Below, one piece after another: positions 7,160 to 11,237 of a stretch of DNA of 11,237 nt; positions within the stretch are counted from its first letter, which is position 1; each line of letters begins with the position of its first letter. Below the pieces are notes generated by a model. It worked only from the letters and a program-made list of their open reading frames with translations. It was not told the origin of the DNA and did no database searches. Origin of the DNA: Deltaproteobacteria bacterium (lineage in GTDB: Bacteria; Desulfobacterota; Desulfobacteria; Desulfobacterales; JAABPS01); assembly GCA_019309685.1 (NCBI GenBank), contig JAFDFT010000035.1:1-11237 (forward strand), read 5' to 3'. The position numbers were made by a program, and so were the translations under genes.

Positions 7160-7957
7160 ATGAAATTTTCGGTTTTAAATTTTGAAATCATTGAAAATGT
7201 CGCGGTCATAAAGTTAAACAATCCGCCAGTGAATGCCATGACCCCGGATTTCCTGGGGGACTTCGAAAAACTCCTTGAAATTATGGGGAAAACAGGCGGA
7301 ATCCGATCGACCGTTATTGCCAGTAACTGCCCGGGATTTTTTTCGGCCGGGGACGACATCACAAAATTAAAAGACATTGATGAAGATATGGTCGCCCTGC
7401 TACCAAGAGTCCATTCCATGATGAACGCGCTGGAATCGCTTCCTGTACCCACTGTTGCAGCCATCAACGGGCATGCCCTTGGCGGCGGGCTGGAGCTGGC
7501 CCTTGCGTGTGATTTTCGCTTCATGGGAGATAATTCGGGCCGCATCGGCCTTCCGGAAGTCCGGCTCGGTATGATTCCCGCTTTTGGAGGAACACAACGG
7601 CTGCCCCTTGTCGTTGGAAAACCAAAGGCAATTGAAATGATGTATAAAGGGCTTCAGATCACGCCCGAAGAAGCGAAAGTGATTGGTTTAATCAATGATA
7701 TTTTTCCTCAGGACAAGCTGTTTGAGATGTCTTTTGATTATGCGCGAAGGCTGGCAAGGCAGGCGACCGGTGCGATCGCGAAGATTAAAAAATGTGTTCA
7801 CATCGGATTGTGTGAAGGATTTGAAAAAGGATTGCTTGCGGAACAGGCAGCATTTAAAGAGAATATCTTTACTGCGGACGCCAAAGAAGGCGTTGACGCA
7901 TTCTTATCAAATCGAAAGCCTGAGTTTACGGGTGAATTCACCAAAAAAACTAATTGA
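7160..7957 (+). CDS. Enoyl-CoA hydratase/isomerase (crotonase family)
   Basis: A 265-residue crotonase, the normal length. Family marks: FFSAGDDITKL (60-70), whose Ala63 supplies one oxyanion-hole amide, and INGHALGGGLELALACD (102-118), with Gly109 the other amide. Then GLPEVRLGMIPAFGGTQRLP (130-149). Both catalytic glutamates of true hydratases are present: Glu112 (in GGGLELA) and Glu133 (in LPEV), corresponding to Glu144 and Glu164 of rat mitochondrial crotonase. It should therefore add water to a 2-enoyl-CoA to give a 3-hydroxyacyl-CoA, rather than being a non-hydratase family member. The ATG at 7160 has AGGAGA five bases upstream. It is the first gene of the rightward group and faces the TetR gene. 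The next gene starts 182 bp downstream, so cotranscription is plausible but not certain. The last codons are echoed in a decayed copy near 9975. Confidence 0.93.
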   Translation: MKFSVLNFEIIENVAVIKLNNPPVNAMTPDFLGDFEKLLEIMGKTGGIRSTVIASNCPGFFSAGDDITKLKDIDEDMVALLPRVHSMMNALESLPVPTVAAINGHALGGGLELALACDFRFMGDNSGRIGLPEVRLGMIPAFGGTQRLPLVVGKPKAIEMMYKGLQITPEEAKVIGLINDIFPQDKLFEMSFDYARRLARQATGAIAKIKKCVHIGLCEGFEKGLLAEQAAFKENIFTADAKEGVDAFLSNRKPEFTGEFTKKTN

Positions 7958-7995
7958 TAGAAAAGATTGGATTTTTCGAAAAGTTTGATAAGTTG

Positions 7996-8013
7996 TGCAG
8001 AAAATTTTTTGCA
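7996..8013. repeat. 18-bp inverted repeat after the hydratase gene
   Basis: TGCAGAAAATTTTTTGCA reads almost the same on the complementary strand; the only unmatched pair (8000/8009) would be a G-U pair in RNA. The stem is AT-rich with a four-base loop and has no T-tract after it, so it is a poor terminator. It lies in the 182-bp gap (7958-8139) between the hydratase and nitroreductase genes, which otherwise shows only AT-rich sequence without a convincing promoter. Confidence 0.35.
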
Positions 8014-8139
8014 TTATGGTATTCCAGGAAAGGATTTCGGATTGTCAAAAAATAGGTAAAAATTAAAGAAATAAACCACATTTTTACGGTGAATTGAGGA
8101 AAAGAAGCGGTTATCATAACGCAATGAAAGGGATTGATA

Positions 8140-8823
8140 ATGGAAATCATTGAAGCGATAATGAAGCGAAAAAGCATCAGGGATTTTAAACCTGATTCGA
8201 TATCTAAAGAAGTACTGGAAAAAATTCTCGAAATTTCCGTCCGATCCCCATCCGGAGTGAATAAACAGCCATGGGAATTTGCCATACTCACTGGAGAGGT
8301 TCTTGAAAATATCAAAAGCGGGAATGTTGAAGCGTATGAATCCGGGAAAAAAGGAGATTATGGTCGTGGAGGGGCGCTCGATTCGATCTATCGGGACCGG
8401 CAGGTAAACCTTGCCAAGGAGCTTTTCCGTTTAATGGATATCCAAAGAGAAGATCAGGAAAAAAGAGCGGAATGGCTGAAATGCGGGTACAGATATTTCA
8501 ACGCCCCGGCAGCTATAATTATTTTGGTCGATGAAATTTTTCCGGAACCGGGCCCCTTGATGGATATCGGTGCTGTCATACAAACGCTCTGCCTGGCTGC
8601 TCTTCACTACGAATTTGGAACCTGTATAACAGCACAGGGAAAGGCATATCCGGACGTCATACGGAAATATGCCGATATCCCCACATCGAAACGTATGGTA
8701 ATGGCCATCGCTATTGGCTATCCAAATTGGGATTACCCGGCAAATAAAATTGAGACCCCGAGGGAGCCTGTGAAAAATATAACGACCTGGCACGGATTTT
8801 CTGACCCTCATCTTCCAAGATAA
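8140..8823 (+). CDS. Nitroreductase-family flavoprotein
   Basis: A 227-residue member of the FMN-dependent nitroreductase fold. The N-terminus MEIIEAIMKRKSIRDFKP holds the R-x-S-x-R-x-F FMN-phosphate motif (about residues 10-16). SPSGVNKQPWEF (36-47) is the second FMN loop, the helix GAVIQTLCLAALHYEFGTC (144-162) is the usual dimer and FMN helix, and AIGYPN (191-196) closes the domain. Family members transfer hydride from NAD(P)H to nitro groups, quinones, flavins or activated double bonds. In an anaerobic acyl-CoA cluster an ene- or flavin-reductase role is more plausible than nitro reduction (inference). A TTG at 8134 has GGG only one base before it, while the ATG at 8140 has AAAGGG seven bases before it, so I use the ATG. 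It lies 38 bp before the 2-hydroxyacid dehydrogenase gene, probably in one transcript. Confidence 0.9.
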   Translation: MEIIEAIMKRKSIRDFKPDSISKEVLEKILEISVRSPSGVNKQPWEFAILTGEVLENIKSGNVEAYESGKKGDYGRGGALDSIYRDRQVNLAKELFRLMDIQREDQEKRAEWLKCGYRYFNAPAAIIILVDEIFPEPGPLMDIGAVIQTLCLAALHYEFGTCITAQGKAYPDVIRKYADIPTSKRMVMAIAIGYPNWDYPANKIETPREPVKNITTWHGFSDPHLPR

Positions 8824-8861
8824 CGGCCCTGAGTTCATTATACTATCCAATTGGAGATAAA

Positions 8862-9857
8862 ATGATTGAAATTTTGATATACGAAGTTACTTATCAGCGG
8901 GTACAGGAAGAATTTGAGAGCCGCGTGAATCAAGTACGGCCCCTTATTTTTACGCAGAAAGGTGAGATCCTCCGGGAAGGAGAAACCGTCCCGGCGGAAT
9001 CGGTTCAGCCGGAAATTGCCTGGGCCAGCAGCGATTTATATGTGGGAGAAGACAGTCCGACCAGAGAATTTATGATTTATGTGCTTAAATCAGAAAGCAT
9101 ACGCTGGCTGCAATCCGGAGCCGCCGGATTTGAACATCCTGTTTTCGGCATGCTGGTAGATAAAGGGATTCGTTTGACCAACAATAACGCCAGTTCTATT
9201 GCCATAGCGGAGTATGTTCTTTCAGGTGTCTTAAACCACTATCACTCCAACCAGAAACGCAGAGAAAATCAACACAACCGGATGTGGCAGCGATTGGGAT
9301 TTCGTGAAATATACGGTACTGTCTGGCTGATTATTGGATTGGGAAATATCGGCACTGAAGTTTCACGGCGTGCCCAGACATTTGGGGCGCATACAATAGG
9401 CGTAAAACGAACCATAACCGGAAATGAACAGGCGGATACGGTTGTTCAAATGAAGGATCTTTCCGCTTATCTATCAAAAGCCGATGTGGTTATTTTGTCT
9501 GCGCCTCTCAATAAAGAAACAGAAAAGCTGGTGAACAAAGACTTTTTGCAGCATATGAAGGGCGACAGTATTTTAGTGAATATCGCACGCGGTCCTTTGG
9601 TGGACGAAGATGCACTTCTTGAAAGTCTAGATAAAGGGCAGCCCGAACTGGCCATTTTAGATGTTTTTTCTACAGAACCGTTACCATCGGATAGTCCACT
9701 TTGGTCACATCCCCGTGTGCATATGACTTCCCATTTTGCCGGATCAGGATCGGGCTCTAACAGGCGCGGAGATGGTGTGTTTTTTGATAACCTGGACCGG
9801 TATTTAGCAAAGAAGCCATTACAGATGGAAGTCGATAAATCCGATTTGCCGTCTTAA
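8862..9857 (+). CDS. D-isomer-specific 2-hydroxyacid dehydrogenase
   Basis: A 331-residue enzyme that interconverts a 2-oxoacid and a D-2-hydroxyacid. The inserted Rossmann domain starts about residue 108 (NNNASSIAIAEYVLSGVL) and has the cofactor loop GLGNIG (159-164). Beta-2 ends VKR (181-183), with basic residues where NAD enzymes have Asp, so NADP(H) is likely, as in glyoxylate/hydroxypyruvate reductases. Catalytic residues: Arg243 (NIARGPLVDEDAL), Glu272 (LDVFSTEPLP) and His291 (TSHFAG). The usual Pro before His is Ser here (TSH instead of TPH). The N-terminal catalytic domain has EIAWASSDLYV and IRWLQSGAAGFEH, typical of the GhrA-like branch. The ATG has GGAG five bases upstream. It is the last gene of the rightward group; no clear terminator follows. 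The physiological substrate is unknown; it may reduce a short 2-oxoacid from the pathway. Confidence 0.9.
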   Translation: MIEILIYEVTYQRVQEEFESRVNQVRPLIFTQKGEILREGETVPAESVQPEIAWASSDLYVGEDSPTREFMIYVLKSESIRWLQSGAAGFEHPVFGMLVDKGIRLTNNNASSIAIAEYVLSGVLNHYHSNQKRRENQHNRMWQRLGFREIYGTVWLIIGLGNIGTEVSRRAQTFGAHTIGVKRTITGNEQADTVVQMKDLSAYLSKADVVILSAPLNKETEKLVNKDFLQHMKGDSILVNIARGPLVDEDALLESLDKGQPELAILDVFSTEPLPSDSPLWSHPRVHMTSHFAGSGSGSNRRGDGVFFDNLDRYLAKKPLQMEVDKSDLPS

Positions 9858-9943
9858 CTTTTGCAAAAAGACGTAATCTTATGTAGAAACAAACGTGAGC
9901 AAGTAAGGTCAGGTCTTGGTTTTTGGCCCGCTTATTGGGTTGT

Positions 9944-10034
9944 GAGGCCGTGTCGACGTTCTTGACAGGTTGAGGGTGAATTCACCAAGAAAAATAATGG
10001 ATCGAAGGATTTGTAATTTTTGAAACGTTTGATA
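9944..10034 (+). pseudogene. Decayed 3' end of a crotonase gene plus downstream sequence
   Basis: This non-coding stretch matches the end of the intact hydratase gene at 7886-7990. GAG GCC GTG TCG ACG TTC TTG (9944-9964, EAVSTFL) corresponds to EGVDAFL at 7886-7906. About 14 bases are then missing and the frame ends at TGA (9971-9973). GGTGAATTCACCAA (9975-9988) is identical to 7931-7944, the codons for GEFTK. The similarity runs on past the intact gene's stop to a shared GTTTGATA (10027-10034 and 7983-7990). It therefore looks like a remnant of a second crotonase gene or of a tandem duplication, now broken by a frameshift or deletion. No upstream coding part remains in 9858-9943. The call rests on hand alignment of a short, AT-rich stretch; the exact 14-base identity is the strongest evidence. 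Confidence 0.5.
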
Positions 10035-10057
10035 TATTGCAAAGGTTAATATATGAT
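10029..10057 (+). promoter_or_regulatory. Sigma70-type promoter for the PhoD-like gene
   Basis: TTGATA (10029-10034) and TATGAT (10052-10057), each one mismatch from consensus, are separated by 17 bases. Transcription would begin near 10064, giving a leader of about 69 bases to the ATG at 10133. This suggests that the phosphatase gene is transcribed independently of the 2-hydroxyacid dehydrogenase gene. The -35 box is at the right end of the decayed crotonase repeat; the matching TTGATA at 7985-7990 lacks a -10 box at a usable distance. Confidence 0.6.
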
Positions 10058-10132
10058 GACACGAACGTATTTTATAGGGAAGTAAAACAGGTGAAGCATG
10101 AAGATATAATTGATTTTTAAAGGAGGTTTCTT

Positions 10133-11237
10133 ATGAAACGTAAACCAATCTTTATTCTTATCGTTATTGCCGTTATCTTCTTATCCATCTTCTTTTATCG
10201 CCACTATTCGCCCCTGAAACTAACCTACAATTCGGATCCAAGCTGGAACTCGGGTCCGGTTTTTCATATCCTTCCGACGGTAAATCATGAGCGTATCCTG
10301 ATTAAGACGTCCTTTACAAAGCCCTTTTCAAAGGCACCGCGCCTGCAAATAGATGACGTTGGAAACTTTGATGGAAGGATGACGGATACCAAAGGTTACT
10401 TCTGGTCCTTTGACGCGCCCGGTCTTAAGCCGGATACAACCTACATGCTGGTAATACAGGACGTAGACGGAAAGAATCTGTGCGATGCGTGGCCCCTGTC
10501 AACATTTCCCGCGCCGGATGCCAATCCAAAAAAACTGCGCCTGCTAATATATACCGGCCTTGGCGGTCACGATGCCCTTATCGAATGGTTTAAAGTCGGA
10601 CAACTTCCATTGTCAACGCGCATCAGGCTTTTAAAGAAGGCTCTTTCCTTTAAACCTGACGCAATCGTATCAAGTGGAGATCAGATCTATTTTGATCTTC
10701 TTTACGACAAGTCAGCACGGGTAATGGGTGGATCCCCCAGGGCAAAATTTCATGTGGGAAGATTCGACCGTTCAAAACCGGTTCTCGGTACTGAAAACGA
10801 GGAAGTGCTCAAGAAGGCGGCTGGTCCGCAGATCGCTAATCTCTATGGGACATCCTGCAGATCCATTCCCACATTTTTTATTCTGGACGACCATGATTAC
10901 TATGAGAATGATATTGCGGAGGAAAAAGAATCCGGATTCTACCTAAAGCTTCTTCTTCTTGGATGGCGCTCGCCCTTTTATAAAGGAGGCGTCTCATTTC
11001 CGCCGGATGAGTTCATGCTCGATCTTGGCCGCACCACTCAGAAACTTTATCTGCCGGAGTTCCTTCCAGACAGAAACAGACCGATGACCCTGCCGGCCAC
11101 TGGAGCATCGGACCGGGCAGCAGGCGTTTCCGAGTGCTATGGAACGCTCCGATTCGGCAGGCTCTTAGAAGGGCTTTTCTACGAGAGCCGGCGCTTTGTT
11201 ACGCTTAACGGAAAGGATGCCGTCTTTACGCACAGCG
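10133..11237 (+). CDS. Membrane-anchored PhoD-like metallophosphatase, N-terminal part
   Basis: An open frame of 368 codons without a stop, running off the right edge. Residues 1-4 are basic (MKRK) and 5-22 are a hydrophobic segment (PIFILIVIAVIFLSIFFY), a signal anchor or uncleaved signal with no twin-arginine or lipobox. A beta-rich, fibronectin-like domain follows (about 40-125; KPDTTYMLVI is typical), as in PhoD proteins. The catalytic domain begins near 135. SSGDQIYFD (180-188) matches the GDQIY motif and ILDDHDYYEND (250-260) matches the DDHD metal-binding motif. The usual early Cys-containing motif (GSC-type) is replaced by YTGLGGHDA (140-148), so the metal site may differ from that of Bacillus PhoD. 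The enzyme would cleave phosphomonoesters or diesters outside the cytoplasmic membrane. The ATG has a perfect AAAGGAGG six bases upstream and its own promoter. It looks functionally separate from the CoA genes. Confidence 0.85.
   Translation, partial: MKRKPIFILIVIAVIFLSIFFYRHYSPLKLTYNSDPSWNSGPVFHILPTVNHERILIKTSFTKPFSKAPRLQIDDVGNFDGRMTDTKGYFWSFDAPGLKPDTTYMLVIQDVDGKNLCDAWPLSTFPAPDANPKKLRLLIYTGLGGHDALIEWFKVGQLPLSTRIRLLKKALSFKPDAIVSSGDQIYFDLLYDKSARVMGGSPRAKFHVGRFDRSKPVLGTENEEVLKKAAGPQIANLYGTSCRSIPTFFILDDHDYYENDIAEEKESGFYLKLLLLGWRSPFYKGGVSFPPDEFMLDLGRTTQKLYLPEFLPDRNRPMTLPATGASDRAAGVSECYGTLRFGRLLEGLFYESRRFVTLNGKDAVFTHS

Noticed and set aside
7141..7545. Open frame on the minus strand opposite the enoyl-CoA hydratase
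   Set aside because: Low-complexity Ser/Pro-rich translation without a family pattern, antisense to a gene with intact catalytic residues.
7996..8013. Intrinsic terminator after the hydratase gene
   Set aside because: The inverted repeat is AT-rich, has a weak stem and no following T-tract, so termination is not supported.
8134..8139. TTG start for the nitroreductase-family gene
   Set aside because: The purine-rich ribosome site would be one base away; the ATG at 8140 has normal spacing and begins the conserved family sequence.
9962..9990. TTGACA as a -35 box upstream of the PhoD-like gene
   Set aside because: No -10-like sequence at 16-18 bases; the bases belong to the decayed crotonase segment, and a better promoter lies at 10029-10057.

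Overview
The window looks like part of the chromosome of a strictly anaerobic bacterium, most likely a Desulfobacterota (former Deltaproteobacteria) sulfate reducer or relative. This is inferred from a tungsten-type aldehyde:ferredoxin oxidoreductase placed among acyl-CoA genes, an acyl-CoA synthetase with a C-terminal SCP2 domain, the protein sequence style, and a long palindromic intergenic repeat of a kind I associate with Desulfobacteraceae genomes. No database search was possible. No rRNA, tRNA, CRISPR array or transposase gene was seen.

Left part (1-6788, minus strand). Reading leftwards from the centre: a TetR-type repressor, an AOR-family tungstoenzyme, an extended SDR (epimerase/3-beta-HSD-like), a 142-bp palindromic repeat, a classical SDR, an acyl-CoA synthetase-SCP2 fusion, and the start of an FMN-reductase/flavodoxin-fold protein that leaves the window. 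Spacing is tight at two junctions. The AOR stop codon lies inside the Shine-Dalgarno of the next gene, and the classical SDR overlaps the synthetase by 8 bases. An operon is likely, at least in two blocks split by the repeat.

Centre (6789-7159). A 371-bp divergent intergenic region carries a near-consensus sigma70 promoter for the TetR gene, a perfect 14-bp palindrome, and a weaker promoter candidate facing right.

Right part (7160-9857, plus strand). An enoyl-CoA hydratase with both catalytic glutamates, a nitroreductase-family flavoprotein and a D-2-hydroxyacid dehydrogenase. After these comes a short decayed copy of the 3' end of a crotonase gene, then a good sigma70 promoter and the start of a membrane-anchored PhoD-like metallophosphatase, which runs off the right edge and is probably a separate unit.

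How the genes may work together (inference): the AOR would interconvert an aldehyde and a carboxylate, the synthetase would load the acid onto CoA, the crotonase would hydrate an enoyl-CoA, and the SDRs would oxidise or reduce hydroxyl/keto groups. The nitroreductase-like protein and the 2-hydroxyacid dehydrogenase would handle further redox steps. The divergent TetR would sense an acyl-CoA or hydrophobic substrate. This reads as an anaerobic catabolic island for a hydrophobic or cyclic carbon compound whose identity cannot be read from the sequence.
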